Shown here in pieces: positions 42,205-51,007 of a stretch of 64,000 bases of DNA. The first letter of the stretch is position 1. Every line of letters starts with the position of its first letter. The DNA comes from Streptomyces sp. NBC_00178 (lineage in GTDB: Bacteria > Actinomycetota > Actinomycetes > Streptomycetales > Streptomycetaceae). Where the stretch lies: the NCBI RefSeq assembly GCF_036206005.1, contig NZ_CP108143.1, positions 2,728,001 through 2,792,000 of the forward strand, read 5' to 3'. The notes beneath the pieces are model-generated. The model was not told the origin of the DNA. It ran no database searches and was given only the letters and a program-made list of their open reading frames with translations. The position numbers and the translations under genes were made by a program.

Positions 42205-44118
42205 ATGACGTCGACGCCGTCAGGCGACCGGCAGCACCACGACCACCACGACCCTTCCGAGACGATCCGGCTGCGTGTGCCTCCGCAGCCGCGCCCCGGG
42301 AGACGGAGACAGCAGCAGAAGCCGCTGCCGCGCTACGACTACGAGCACTACAGCCGGCTCGCCGGGCCCCTGACCCAGCCGGACGCCGACCTGCCGTACA
42401 CGGTGCGTTACCGCTCGCTCCTCTCGCAGGAGACCCACCGGATACGCGCGGCCCTGCTGCTCGGGGCCGCCCCGCTCGTCTCGCTGGGGCTCTTCGTCTG
42501 GCTCATGCAGCCCGGACACTGGACGGAGCGCGACCCGAACCTCCGCGACGACACCCTGCTCGTCCTCGACGCCGTGATGCTGGTGTCAATCGGCCTCATC
42601 GAGCTCTTCCGCACGATGAACGTGCTGTCCAACGCGCACGCGACCCTCGTGGCCCGCGACCCGGTCCCCGTCGTGCCCGAGAGCGGCACACGGGTCGCCT
42701 TCCTCACCTCCTTCGTCCCGGGCAAGGAGCCGCTGGAGATGGTGACGAGGACGCTCGGGGCCGCCGTCCGGATCCGGCACCGCGGACCGATGGACGTCTG
42801 GCTGCTCGACGAGGGCGACGACCCCGCGGTCAAGGAGGTGTGCGTCCGACTGGGTGTGCGCCACTTCTCCCGCAAGGGCGTGGCCCGCTGGAACCAGGCC
42901 ACGGGCCCGCACCGCGCGAGAACGAAGCACGGCAACTACAACGCCTGGCTCGACGCCCACGGCGAGGCCTACGACTTCTTCGCCTCGGTGGACACCGACC
43001 ACGTGCCGCTGCCCAACTACCTGGAGCGGATGCTCGGTTACTTCCGGGACCCGGACATCGGCTTCGTCATCGGCCCGCAGGTGTACGGCAACTACGACAC
43101 GTTCGTCACGAAGGCCGCCGAGTCGCAGCAGTTCCTCTTCCACGCCCTCATCCAGCGGGCCGGGAACCGCTACGGCGCCCCCATGTTCGTCGGCACGAGC
43201 AACGCGGTGCGGATCAGCGCCATCAGACAGATCGGCGGCCTCTACGACTCGATCACCGAGGACATGGCCACGGGCTTCGAGATCCACCGCCACCGCAACC
43301 CGCTGACCGGCAGGAAGTGGCGCTCGGTCTACACGCCGGACGTCCTGGCCGTCGGTGAGGGGCCCACCGCGTGGACCGACTTCTTCACCCAGCAGCTGCG
43401 CTGGTCCCGCGGCACGTACGAGACGATCCTCAAGCAGTACTGGAAGGGCTGGTTCTCGCTGCCCCCGGGCAAGCTCTTCAACTACACGATGATGATCATC
43501 TTCTACCCGATGTCGGCCCTGAACTGGATCCTCGCCGCCCTGAGCTGCGCCCTCTTCCTCGGCATGGGCGCCTCGGGCGTGCAGATCGACCCGGTGATCT
43601 GGATGATGCTGTACGGCAACGCGTCGGCCCTCCAGATCGGGCTCTACGTCTGGAACCGCCGCCACAACGTCTCGCCGCACGAGCCCGAGGGCTCCGGCGG
43701 TCTGGCCGGCATGGTGATGTCCGCGCTCTCCGCACCGGTCTACGCACGCTCGCTGATGGACGCGGTGCTGCGGCGCGGGAGTTCGTTCGTGGTGACGCCC
43801 AAGGGCGACTCCTCCAGCCCGGACACCCTCTTCGGCACCTTCCGCATCCACCTGTTCTTCCTCGCGGTCTTCGGGGGGTCGATCGTCGCCTCCTTCGTCC
43901 TCGGACACAGCCACCCGGCGATGCTCACCTGGGCCTGTCTGGCCCTGCTGATCACCGCCGCGCCGATCGCCGGCTGGCGGTACACGGTCCGCGCGGAGCG
44001 GAAGCGGCGCCGGAGCGGGCCGCCGGCACCGCCCACCCGGCCCACACCGCCCGGGGAACCGGCCGCGGCACAGGACGAGCAGCCCACGCAGACCGCCCTT
44101 GGGGGACGTGACCGATGA
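42205..44118 (+). CDS. cslA: Cellulose-synthase-like processive glycosyltransferase (CslA)
   Basis: 637 aa, ATG 42205 with GGGGGA upstream. A disordered His/Arg/Gln-rich head of 60 residues precedes two membrane helices and a GT2 domain with the four cellulose-synthase motifs: LLDEGD (about 199-204), SVDTDH, TEDMATG (about 350) and QQLRWSRG (about 395). Several C-terminal helices complete the channel. It polymerises a beta-glucan-type glycan at hyphal tips. It lacks a PilZ domain, unlike BcsA, so control by c-di-GMP would be indirect. Its stop overlaps the glxA start (ATGA), a fixed pair in Streptomyces. Confidence 0.93.
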   Translation: MTSTPSGDRQHHDHHDPSETIRLRVPPQPRPGRRRQQQKPLPRYDYEHYSRLAGPLTQPDADLPYTVRYRSLLSQETHRIRAALLLGAAPLVSLGLFVWLMQPGHWTERDPNLRDDTLLVLDAVMLVSIGLIELFRTMNVLSNAHATLVARDPVPVVPESGTRVAFLTSFVPGKEPLEMVTRTLGAAVRIRHRGPMDVWLLDEGDDPAVKEVCVRLGVRHFSRKGVARWNQATGPHRARTKHGNYNAWLDAHGEAYDFFASVDTDHVPLPNYLERMLGYFRDPDIGFVIGPQVYGNYDTFVTKAAESQQFLFHALIQRAGNRYGAPMFVGTSNAVRISAIRQIGGLYDSITEDMATGFEIHRHRNPLTGRKWRSVYTPDVLAVGEGPTAWTDFFTQQLRWSRGTYETILKQYWKGWFSLPPGKLFNYTMMIIFYPMSALNWILAALSCALFLGMGASGVQIDPVIWMMLYGNASALQIGLYVWNRRHNVSPHEPEGSGGLAGMVMSALSAPVYARSLMDAVLRRGSSFVVTPKGDSSSPDTLFGTFRIHLFFLAVFGGSIVASFVLGHSHPAMLTWACLALLITAAPIAGWRYTVRAERKRRRSGPPAPPTRPTPPGEPAAAQDEQPTQTALGGRDR

Positions 44119-46049
44119 AGTACCGACCGAACCGCCGCACCCACCGCCTGGCGATCGGTACGGCGGTGGTGCTCGCGCTCGCGGCGACGAACGGTCCGTG
44201 GCTGCACCGCTTCGGCACCGAGCGCTACCGCGCCTACGCGATCAACAAGCCGGACTACAAGGCGGCGAACGGCCACTGGGACTTCCTGGACGTCCCCTCC
44301 GAGTACCGGATCAACACGATCCACGCGGCGCTGCTGCACACCGGCAAGGTGCTCCTGGTCGCCGGTTCCGGCAACAACCAGAAGAACTTCGACGCGAAGA
44401 CCTTCCGTTCGCTGCTGTGGGACCCGGAGAGGAACACGTACAAGGACATCCCGACGCCGAAGGACATGTTCTGCGCGGGCCACACCCAACTGCCGGACGG
44501 GAAGCTGCTCATAGCCGGCGGCACGAAACGGTACGAGAAGCTGAAGGGCGACGTCACCAAGGCCGGCGGCCTGATGATCGTCCACAACGAGGACCCGGAC
44601 AAGCCGGTCACGGTGCCCGCGGGGACCCGCTTCACCGGCAGGGGCAACGGCAAGACCTTCGTGTCCAAGGACCCGGTGCTGGTGGAGCGGGCCAGGAAGG
44701 TCTTCGACAAGCGGACCGGTGCCTTCCTCCGCACCGAGCCCGGCCTCGGCCGGATCTACGTCGAGGCGCGGAAGTCCGGCACGGCGCACGGGACGGGCAC
44801 CGAGGACAACTACCGGATCTCCGGGCTCTCCGGCTCCGACACCCGCAACGTGTACGGGATCGCGCAGAAGCTGGCCCTCGACAAGAAGGACTTCCAGGGC
44901 ATCAGGGAGGCCTTCGAGTTCGACCCGGTCGCCGAGAGGTACATCGGCGTCGACCCCATGAAGGAGGCCCGCTGGTATCCGACGCTCACGACTCTGGCGG
45001 ACGGCAGGGTCCTGTCGCTGTCCGGGCTGGACGAGATCGGCCAGATCGTGCCGGGCAAGGACGAGATCTACGACCCGGCGACCGGGAAGTGGGCCTACAC
45101 GGGCGTGGTCCGGAGATTCCCCACCTACCCCGCGGTCTTCCTCATGAACGACGGCAGGCTCTTCTACTCCGGTTCGAACGCCGGTTACGGCCCCGCCGAC
45201 GTGGGCCGCGACCCCGGTGTGTGGGATCTGGAGTCCGACACCTTCGAGAAGATCCCCGGACTCGGCGACCCCGACAGGACGGAGACCTCGGCGACCGTAC
45301 GCCTGGCTCCCGCGCAGGACCAGAAGTACCTGGTGATCGGCGGCGGTGGCGTCGGTGAGTCACGGCGGTCCAGCGAGAAGTCCCGGCTGGTCGACCTGAC
45401 GGAGGAACACCCGCGCTTCCGGGACGGCGCGTCGCTCGGCGAGGGCACCCGCTACCCGAGCGCCTCCCTGCTCCCCGACGACTCGCTGCTGGTCACCGGC
45501 GGTTCCGGCGACTACCGCGGGCGCGGCGGGTCCGACATCCTCCAGGCCAGGCTGTACGACGCGCGGACGGACTCCTACCGGCGGGTCGCGGATCCGGCGG
45601 TGGGCCGCAACTACCACTCGGGATCACTGCTCCTGCCGGACGGCCGCGTCATGGTCTTCGGCTCCGACCCGCTCTACGCGGGCCGGGCCGGCACGCGGCC
45701 GGGCACCTTCGAGCAGCGCATCGAGATCTACACGCCGCCGTACCTCTACCGGGACGGCCGGCCCGAGCTCACGGCGGGACCCGCGCGCATCGCCCGGGGC
45801 GGCAAGGGGCTGTTCACGACACGGCACGCGTCGTCGATCACCTCGGCGAAGCTGATGCGCCCCGGCGCCGTCACGCACGTCACGGACACGGACCAGCGGT
45901 CGGTCGCGCTGGGACTGGAGAAGTCCGGCGGCAGCATCACCGTGACCGTCCCCCGCGGCCGGGCGCTGGTCCCGTCCGGCTGGTACATGCTCTTCGTCAC
46001 CTACGCCGACGGGACGCCGTCGGAGGGGATGTGGGTCGAGATCCCCTGA
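44115..46049 (+). CDS. glxA: Mononuclear copper-radical oxidase GlxA (galactose-oxidase-like)
   Basis: 644 aa. One N-terminal membrane anchor or uncleaved signal (RLAIGTAVVLALAATNGPWL) precedes a seven-bladed propeller. The redox-cofactor pair is visible: Cys120 in DMFCAGH and Tyr288 in ARWYPTL, next to Trp287. Copper ligands are Tyr500-His501 in GRNYHSG and His588 in AVTHVTD. The family oxidises a primary alcohol to an aldehyde with release of H2O2, and GlxA is needed for the Csl glycan at the tip. The start overlaps cslA by 4 bp. The H2O2 it makes could feed the nearby LPMO, a known type of coupling that is inferred here. Confidence 0.93.
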   Translation: MKYRPNRRTHRLAIGTAVVLALAATNGPWLHRFGTERYRAYAINKPDYKAANGHWDFLDVPSEYRINTIHAALLHTGKVLLVAGSGNNQKNFDAKTFRSLLWDPERNTYKDIPTPKDMFCAGHTQLPDGKLLIAGGTKRYEKLKGDVTKAGGLMIVHNEDPDKPVTVPAGTRFTGRGNGKTFVSKDPVLVERARKVFDKRTGAFLRTEPGLGRIYVEARKSGTAHGTGTEDNYRISGLSGSDTRNVYGIAQKLALDKKDFQGIREAFEFDPVAERYIGVDPMKEARWYPTLTTLADGRVLSLSGLDEIGQIVPGKDEIYDPATGKWAYTGVVRRFPTYPAVFLMNDGRLFYSGSNAGYGPADVGRDPGVWDLESDTFEKIPGLGDPDRTETSATVRLAPAQDQKYLVIGGGGVGESRRSSEKSRLVDLTEEHPRFRDGASLGEGTRYPSASLLPDDSLLVTGGSGDYRGRGGSDILQARLYDARTDSYRRVADPAVGRNYHSGSLLLPDGRVMVFGSDPLYAGRAGTRPGTFEQRIEIYTPPYLYRDGRPELTAGPARIARGGKGLFTTRHASSITSAKLMRPGAVTHVTDTDQRSVALGLEKSGGSITVTVPRGRALVPSGWYMLFVTYADGTPSEGMWVEIP

Positions 46050-46061
46050 CGCCCCGCCAAG

Positions 46062-46100
46062 GGCTGTCCCGTGGTCCCCGGCGGGATCACGGGACAGCCC
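46062..46100. terminator. Hairpin between glxA and the convergent regulator gene
   Basis: GGGCTGTCCCGTG (46062-46074) is exactly complementary to 46088-46100 with a 13-nt loop. It lies between two stop codons, so it is probably bidirectional. Confidence 0.85.
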
Positions 46101-46850
46101 TCAGATGCGGTCCGGCCCCCGCTCGGCGGGGCTCCCGGAGGGCGGTTTCGTGAAGAGCACGTCGCGGGCCTGTTCGGCGGCGCGCGTGATGCTCTCGGAG
46201 ACGAAGTCCATGAAGCGGGCCACGTTCTCGAGGCGGGTACCGGCCTCGGTGCCGGGACCCAGGACTCCGACACCCTGCCGCGCGGTCTCGACGAGCTGTT
46301 CTGTCGCGCGTGCGCTCGCCATCATCGACTGGAACCAGACGTCGTTGTCGACGCAGTAGCGCTCACGGCGGCGTTCGTCACGCTCCCGGCGGACCAGGCC
46401 CTGGCCGTCGAGGAACGCCATGGCCTTGGAGACGGACGCCGGGCTGACCTGGAGGTGTTCGACGAGGTCCGCCGCCGTGAGGGTGCCGGAGTCCGTGATG
46501 GTGAGGGCGGCCAGCACGCGGGCCATCATCTTCGGCATGCCCGACTGGACGAGGACGGCGGTGTACGACTCCTCGAACGCGCGCACCTCCTCGGCGTCCC
46601 GCCCCGGCGCGACGGGTGTCGCCGACGGGTCCCGGAGCGCGGTCTGCTTGCGCCGGTGCGAGCGCTGTTCGGTGGCGCGGTGCGCACGGTCGGCCCGATA
46701 GGCGGTGGGTCCGCCGTTGCGCATGACTTCGCGCGTGATCGTCGAGGTGGGGCGGTCGAGGCCCCGGGCGATCTCCGCGTAGGCGAGGTCGTCCGCCAGT
46801 CCCAGCGCGATCTGCCGGCGTTCCTGCTGGGTGAGCCTGCCTCCCGGCAT
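46101..46850 (-). CDS. GbsR/MarR-like regulator with an IS30-type N-terminal helix-turn-helix
   Basis: 249 aa, ATG 46850 (AAGGAG 7 nt upstream). Residues 1-60 (GRLTQQERRQIALGLADD, YAEIARGLDRPTSTITREV, YRADRAHRAT) copy the HTH_38 domain seen at the start of IS30 transposases. No DDE catalytic domain follows. From about 85 on the protein is a MarR/GbsR-type winged helix: MMARVLAALTITDSGTLTAADLVEHLQVSPASVSKAMAFL and VRRERDERRRERYCV. It thus has two DNA-binding modules. It is divergent from the DUF4097-DrrAB genes across a region full of TTGCAA/TTGCGCAA words, which it probably binds. Confidence 0.82.
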   Translation of the reverse strand: MPGGRLTQQERRQIALGLADDLAYAEIARGLDRPTSTITREVMRNGGPTAYRADRAHRATEQRSHRRKQTALRDPSATPVAPGRDAEEVRAFEESYTAVLVQSGMPKMMARVLAALTITDSGTLTAADLVEHLQVSPASVSKAMAFLDGQGLVRRERDERRRERYCVDNDVWFQSMMASARATEQLVETARQGVGVLGPGTEAGTRLENVARFMDFVSESITRAAEQARDVLFTKPPSGSPAERGPDRI

Positions 46851-47073
46851 GGGGCGTCTCCTTCGTGGTCCGTGAGGCACCGACCATAGCGTTCACCTTC
46901 ATCCCATTGCAACGAACTCTCCTTCCCTGTTGCGTTAGCCCACAGAACCATTGCAATGAAATAGCGGCAACTACCTGCAACTACTGGCTCGTTGCGCAAT
47001 AACGTCATTGCCGGGTCCGCGAACGCAACGTAGCGTTTCTGTTGTCAGAAACGAAGAGCCCAAGGAGCACACC
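46851..47073. promoter_or_regulatory. Divergent promoter region with repeated ATTGCAAT/TTGCGCAA operator-like words
   Basis: ATTGCAAC at 46906-46913, ATTGCAAT (palindromic) at 46950-46957 and TTGCGCAA (palindromic) at 46992-46999, with further GTTGCG and CGCAAC words between. Such density of one motif in 220 bp fits operators of the flanking MarR-like regulator. Confidence 0.6.
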
Positions 47074-47742
47074 ATGCAGAAGTTCGACACCCCCGCCCCG
47101 GTCTCGGTCGTCGTGGACGTCCCCGCGGGACGCATCCGGCTCATCGCCGCCGACCGCACCGACACCGTCGTCGAGGTCCTCCCGGCGGACGCCTCCAAGA
47201 GCCGCGACGTGAAGGCCGCCGAGCAGACCGAGGTCGTCCACGAGGACGGGGTCCTGCGGATCAGTCGCCCGGCCGCGAGGAACCGCGTCCTCGGCACCTC
47301 CGGATACGTCGAGGTGACGGTCCGGCTGCCCGTCGGCTCGCACGTCGAGGCGAAGACCGCCGACGCCGAACTCCGCGGCGTCGGACGGCTCGGCGACGTC
47401 ACCTTCGACAGCGCGCAGGCCACCGTCAAGCTCGACGAGGCCGCGACCGCCCGCCTCACGGTCCTCGCCGGCGACATCACGGTCGGGCGCCTCGGCGGCC
47501 CCGCCGAGATCAGTACCAGCAAGGGCGACCTGACCGTCACCGAAGCGCTGCACGGCACCGTCACGTTGCGGACCGACAAGGGCGACATCACGGCCGGCGC
47601 CGCCCGCGGGGTCTCCGCCTCCCTGGACGCCGGCACCGCCTACGGCCGGATCGACAACGCGCTCAGGAACACCGCCGGCACCCCGGACCTCACCATCCAC
47701 GCGACCACCTCCTACGGCGACATCACCGCCCGCAGCCTCTAG
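47074..47742 (+). CDS. DUF4097-type beta-repeat protein
   Basis: 222 aa, ATG 47074 with AAGGAG 6 nt upstream. The protein is a run of short strands (VSVVVDVPAGRIRLIAADRTDTVVEVLP, GDVTFDSAQATVKLDEA, STSKGDLTVTEALHGTVTLRTDKGDITAGA). This is the ladder pattern of DUF4097/adhesin-like beta-solenoids. It has no signal peptide or membrane helix, so it is probably cytoplasmic. It lies 14 bp before the DrrA-like ATPase and shares its promoter. Genes of this type often precede such ABC pairs in Streptomyces; their function is unknown. Confidence 0.8.
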   Translation: MQKFDTPAPVSVVVDVPAGRIRLIAADRTDTVVEVLPADASKSRDVKAAEQTEVVHEDGVLRISRPAARNRVLGTSGYVEVTVRLPVGSHVEAKTADAELRGVGRLGDVTFDSAQATVKLDEAATARLTVLAGDITVGRLGGPAEISTSKGDLTVTEALHGTVTLRTDKGDITAGAARGVSASLDAGTAYGRIDNALRNTAGTPDLTIHATTSYGDITARSL

Positions 47743-47756
47743 AAGGAGCTCTCCCC

Positions 47757-48743
47757 ATGACGAACATGGCCATCGCCGCACACGGGTTGCACAAGTCCTA
47801 CGGCGACAAGACCGTCCTGGACGGCATCGACCTGGCGGTACCCGAGGGCACCGTCTTCGCCCTCCTCGGTCCGAACGGGGCCGGCAAGACCACCGCCGTC
47901 AAGATCCTCTCGACCCTCGTCTCCGCCGACGCCGGCGAACTGCGCGTCGCGGGCCACGACCTGGCCTCCGACCCGCAGGCGGTGCGTGCGGCGATCGGGG
48001 TGACCGGTCAGTTCTCCGCCGTCGACGGGCTCATCACCGGCGAGGAGAACATGCTCCTCATGGCCGACCTGCACCACCTGCCCAAGGCCGAAGGACGCCG
48101 CGTCGCCACCGAACTCCTCGAACGCTTCGACCTCACCGACGCCGCGAAGAAACCCGCCTCCACCTACTCCGGCGGCATGAAACGACGCCTCGACATCGCC
48201 ATGACCCTCGTCGGCAGCCCCCGCGTCATCTTCCTCGACGAACCCACCACCGGCCTCGACCCCCGCAGCCGCCACACCATGTGGCAGATCATCCGACACC
48301 TCGTCACCGACGGCGTCACCGTCCTGCTCACCACCCAGTACCTCCAGGAAGCCGACGAACTCGCCGACCGCATCGCCGTACTCCACAACGGCACCATCGC
48401 CGCCGAAGGCACCCCCGCCGAACTCAAACGCCTCATCCCCGGCGGCCACGTCCGACTCCGCTTCACCGACCCCACCACCTACCGGACCGCCGTCACCACC
48501 CTCACCCCCACCACCCACGACGACGAAGCCCTCACCCTCACCCTCCCCTCGAACGGCACCCAGCACGACCTGCGCACCATCCTCGACCGCCTCGACACCC
48601 ACCACATCCACGCCGACGAACTCACCGTCCACACCCCCGACCTCGACGACGTCTTCTTCGCCCTCACCACCCCCACCCTCCCCACACAGACCAACCCCCA
48701 CCAGGCCGACCAGCCCAACGCGACCAAGGAGAACGCCCGATGA
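47757..48743 (+). CDS. DrrA-like ABC exporter ATP-binding protein
   Basis: 328 aa, ATG 47757 with GAAGGAG 8 nt upstream. Walker A LLGPNGAGKTT (about 36-46), signature STYSGGMKRRLDIAM, Walker B VIFLDEPTTGLDPRS, and the C-terminal DrrA-type tail with HTPDLDDVFFALTT are present. It forms a drug or lipid exporter with the next protein. Base composition changes inside the gene. From about 48110 to 48735 the coding strand is strikingly C-rich and G-poor (runs of CACC/ACCC; codons ending almost only in C), unlike the first third. Confidence 0.9.
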   Translation: MTNMAIAAHGLHKSYGDKTVLDGIDLAVPEGTVFALLGPNGAGKTTAVKILSTLVSADAGELRVAGHDLASDPQAVRAAIGVTGQFSAVDGLITGEENMLLMADLHHLPKAEGRRVATELLERFDLTDAAKKPASTYSGGMKRRLDIAMTLVGSPRVIFLDEPTTGLDPRSRHTMWQIIRHLVTDGVTVLLTTQYLQEADELADRIAVLHNGTIAAEGTPAELKRLIPGGHVRLRFTDPTTYRTAVTTLTPTTHDDEALTLTLPSNGTQHDLRTILDRLDTHHIHADELTVHTPDLDDVFFALTTPTLPTQTNPHQADQPNATKENAR

Positions 48744-49525
48744 GCAGCCTCACCCTCGCCGCCCGCGACTCGGCCACCATGCTGCGCCGCAACCTCCTCC
48801 ACGCCCGGCGCTACCCGTCGCTCACCCTGAACCTGCTGCTCACCCCGATCATGCTGCTCCTGCTCTTCGTGTACGTCTTCGGCGACACCATGAGCGCGGG
48901 CATCGGCGGCGGCGGGCGGAGCGCCTACATCGCGTACATCGTCCCGGGGCTGCTCCTGATGACCATCGGCTCCACCGTGGTCGGGGCCGCGGTGTCCGTC
49001 TGCACCGACATGGCCGAGGGCCTCATGGCCCGCTTCCGCACCATGGCGATCCACCGCGGCTCCGTGATCATCGGGCACGTCGTCGGCAGCGTCCTCCAGT
49101 CGCTCGTCAGTGTGTTGCTCGTCGGTGCCGTCGGCGTGGCCATCGGCTTCAGATCCACCGACGCCACCGCCCTGGAGTGGCTCGCGGCCTTCGGGCTCCT
49201 CGCCCTGTTCGCCCTGGCCCTGACCTGGATCGCGGTGGGGATGGGCATGGCCAGCCCGAACGCGGAGGCCGCCGGCAACAGCGCGATGCCGCTGATCCTG
49301 CTGCCGCTCATCTCCAGCGCCTTCGTCCCGCTGGACTCCATGCCCGGCTGGTTCCAGCCGATCGCGGAGTACCAGCCCTTCACCCCCGCGATCGAGACCC
49401 TGCGCGGGCTGCTCCTCGGCACGGAGATCGGCGACAACGGGTGGATCGCCGTCGCCTGGTGCCTGGGCCTCACGGTCCTGGGCTACCGCTGGTCGAAGGC
49501 GCAGTTCGACCGCGACCCCAAGTAG
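48740..49525 (+). CDS. ABC-2 type exporter permease (DrrB-like)
   Basis: 261 aa, ATG 48740 in an ATGA overlap with the ATPase gene. It has six membrane helices (LTLNLLLTPIMLLLLFVYVFG, AYIVPGLLLMTIGSTVVGAA, LPLISSAFVPLD) and the ABC2-membrane layout with GMGMASPNAEAAG. The C-rich codon style of the preceding gene stops here. The substrate is unknown. The regulator gene 46101-46850 is the likely repressor of this set. Confidence 0.9.
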   Translation: MSSLTLAARDSATMLRRNLLHARRYPSLTLNLLLTPIMLLLLFVYVFGDTMSAGIGGGGRSAYIAYIVPGLLLMTIGSTVVGAAVSVCTDMAEGLMARFRTMAIHRGSVIIGHVVGSVLQSLVSVLLVGAVGVAIGFRSTDATALEWLAAFGLLALFALALTWIAVGMGMASPNAEAAGNSAMPLILLPLISSAFVPLDSMPGWFQPIAEYQPFTPAIETLRGLLLGTEIGDNGWIAVAWCLGLTVLGYRWSKAQFDRDPK

Positions 49526-49725
49526 GCGGCATGAGCACGCGGGCCTCCGCCCCCGCACCGGTCCACCCGAAGGCGGCGTACGCCGGCACCACCACGGCCC
49601 GCGCCGCCGGCCCTCCTCGCAACCGCCTCACCACCGGGCCTCCGCCCGGCGCACCACGCACCGCCCGGACAGCCACCAGGCCTGCCGGCCGAGGTCCCGC
49701 ACGACGGGGCACTCGGCCGGCGGGC

Positions 49726-50736
49726 CTATTTCTTCGCCCCGGCCAGTCCCCGTGCGTACTCGGGCCACCAGTCCCCCGCCTTCGGGCCGCCCCGGCACTC
49801 GCCGTCCGACTCGCCGGGCCGCTTGATCCACAGGTAGGCGTCGACCAGTTCGTCGCCCGTCTCCGTCGTCGGCGGCTCGCCGAGGGCGCGGCCCGGCGGG
49901 TTGCACCAGCTCTCCGCGGGATCGCCGCCCTCGTACGGTCCGTTGCCGTTGCGGCTGGTGTCGATCACGAAGGGCTTGCCGCCGACCTTCGCCGACAGCC
50001 GCTTGCCGAAGTCCGTGCTCTCGGCCGTCGTACGGAAGTTGGACACGTTCACCGCGAACCCGTCCGCCGCCTCGATCCCGGCCCGTCGCAGCGGTTCGAA
50101 CAGCGCGTCGGGCTCCTGCCATCCGGCGTTGCCCGCGTCGACGTACACCGTGGTGCCGGGCTGCCGCTTCAGGCGGTCCACCGCGTCCTTGAGCAGGCCG
50201 TAGCGCTCCGCGTGGTACTTCCGCGGCGTGCAGCCGTCGGCCAGGTGCAGTACGGCGTCCGGTTCCAGGACCACGGTGGCGCGGCGGTCGCCGATGCCGT
50301 CCGCGACACCGTCCAGCCAGGTGCGGTAGGCGTCGGCGTCTGCGGCCCCGCCCTTCGAGAACTGGCCGCAGTCCCGGTGCGGGATGTTGTAGAGGACGAG
50401 GACCGCCTCCCGGCCGGCCCGCTCGGCCGCCTCGGTGAGCTTCCGCGCGGCTGCGCGCGGGTCGTCCGGTCCGAGCCATTCGGCGACGGGCTGCTCGGCG
50501 ATCCGACGCATCAGCGCGGCGTCGCCCCGCGCGCCGTCCTTCGCGTAGGCGGCGGCCTGACGTGCGGCGTTGCCTTCGGGGTTGACCCAGTACGGGGCGC
50601 CCTTCCCGGGCAGCTGTCCGCCGGAGGCCACCGGGGGCCCGGCCGCGCCATCGGGCGAGGAACACCCGGCCAGCAGCAGGACGGCCCCGATCCCGGCTGC
50701 GGCGCCCCACCGCAGACCGGCACAACTGCCGTACAT
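49726..50736 (-). CDS. cslZ: GH6 family lipoprotein endoglucanase (CslZ-like)
   Basis: 336 aa. ATG 50736 follows AAGGGGGAG. Lipobox LLLAGCSS (Cys about 24) predicts surface lipid anchoring. GH6 residues are in place: LYNIPHRDCG (Asp of the proton network), VVLEPDAV (acid Asp), VYVDAGNAGW, FVIDTSRNGNG and WIKRPGESDGEC (second Asp). It should cut beta-1,4-glucan, probably the CslA product. It is convergent with the DrrB-like gene, and four genes (46101-49525) separate it from glxA. In S. coelicolor, as I recall, cslZ follows glxA directly, so that block may be an insertion here. The 200-bp gap 49526-49725 shows no clear signal. Confidence 0.82.
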   Translation of the reverse strand: MYGSCAGLRWGAAAGIGAVLLLAGCSSPDGAAGPPVASGGQLPGKGAPYWVNPEGNAARQAAAYAKDGARGDAALMRRIAEQPVAEWLGPDDPRAAARKLTEAAERAGREAVLVLYNIPHRDCGQFSKGGAADADAYRTWLDGVADGIGDRRATVVLEPDAVLHLADGCTPRKYHAERYGLLKDAVDRLKRQPGTTVYVDAGNAGWQEPDALFEPLRRAGIEAADGFAVNVSNFRTTAESTDFGKRLSAKVGGKPFVIDTSRNGNGPYEGGDPAESWCNPPGRALGEPPTTETGDELVDAYLWIKRPGESDGECRGGPKAGDWWPEYARGLAGAKK

Positions 50737-50945
50737 GCACTCCCCCTTGAGCCGCCGCACTGCCCGTCCGTGCCATCCAAGCACAGCGTTCCGGGCGCCG
50801 GACGCTCCCGCCCGGATCCGGACAACCTGCCAGAAAAACGCTGGGCCGCGCGGGGCGGTCGGCCTACAGTGTCGGCACGAACGGCCCCGGCCTCCCACGC
50901 CGCGCCCGGGTCACTCCCGCGGCCCGGACCGCGTGGTGGAGGACC

Positions 50946-50989
50946 GGCCCGGCCGGCTGCTCCGAGGAGGAGCGGGCTCCGGCCGGGCC
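50946..50989 (-). terminator. Hairpin after the sortase operon
   Basis: GGCCCGGCCGG (50946-50956) pairs with CCGGCCGGGCC (50979-50989), with an inner GCTCC/GGAGC helix. It starts 18 nt past the sortase stop on the minus strand. The rest of the gap 50737-51007 is the GH6 gene leader. Confidence 0.75.
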
Positions 50990-51007
50990 AGGTCGTTCCC
51001 GGACGTG

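Noticed and set aside
46668-46850. IS30 transposase fragment
   Set aside because: The HTH_38-like head is in frame with a complete MarR/GbsR domain, has its own ribosome site and there are no terminal inverted repeats, so it is a regulator and not an insertion-sequence remnant.
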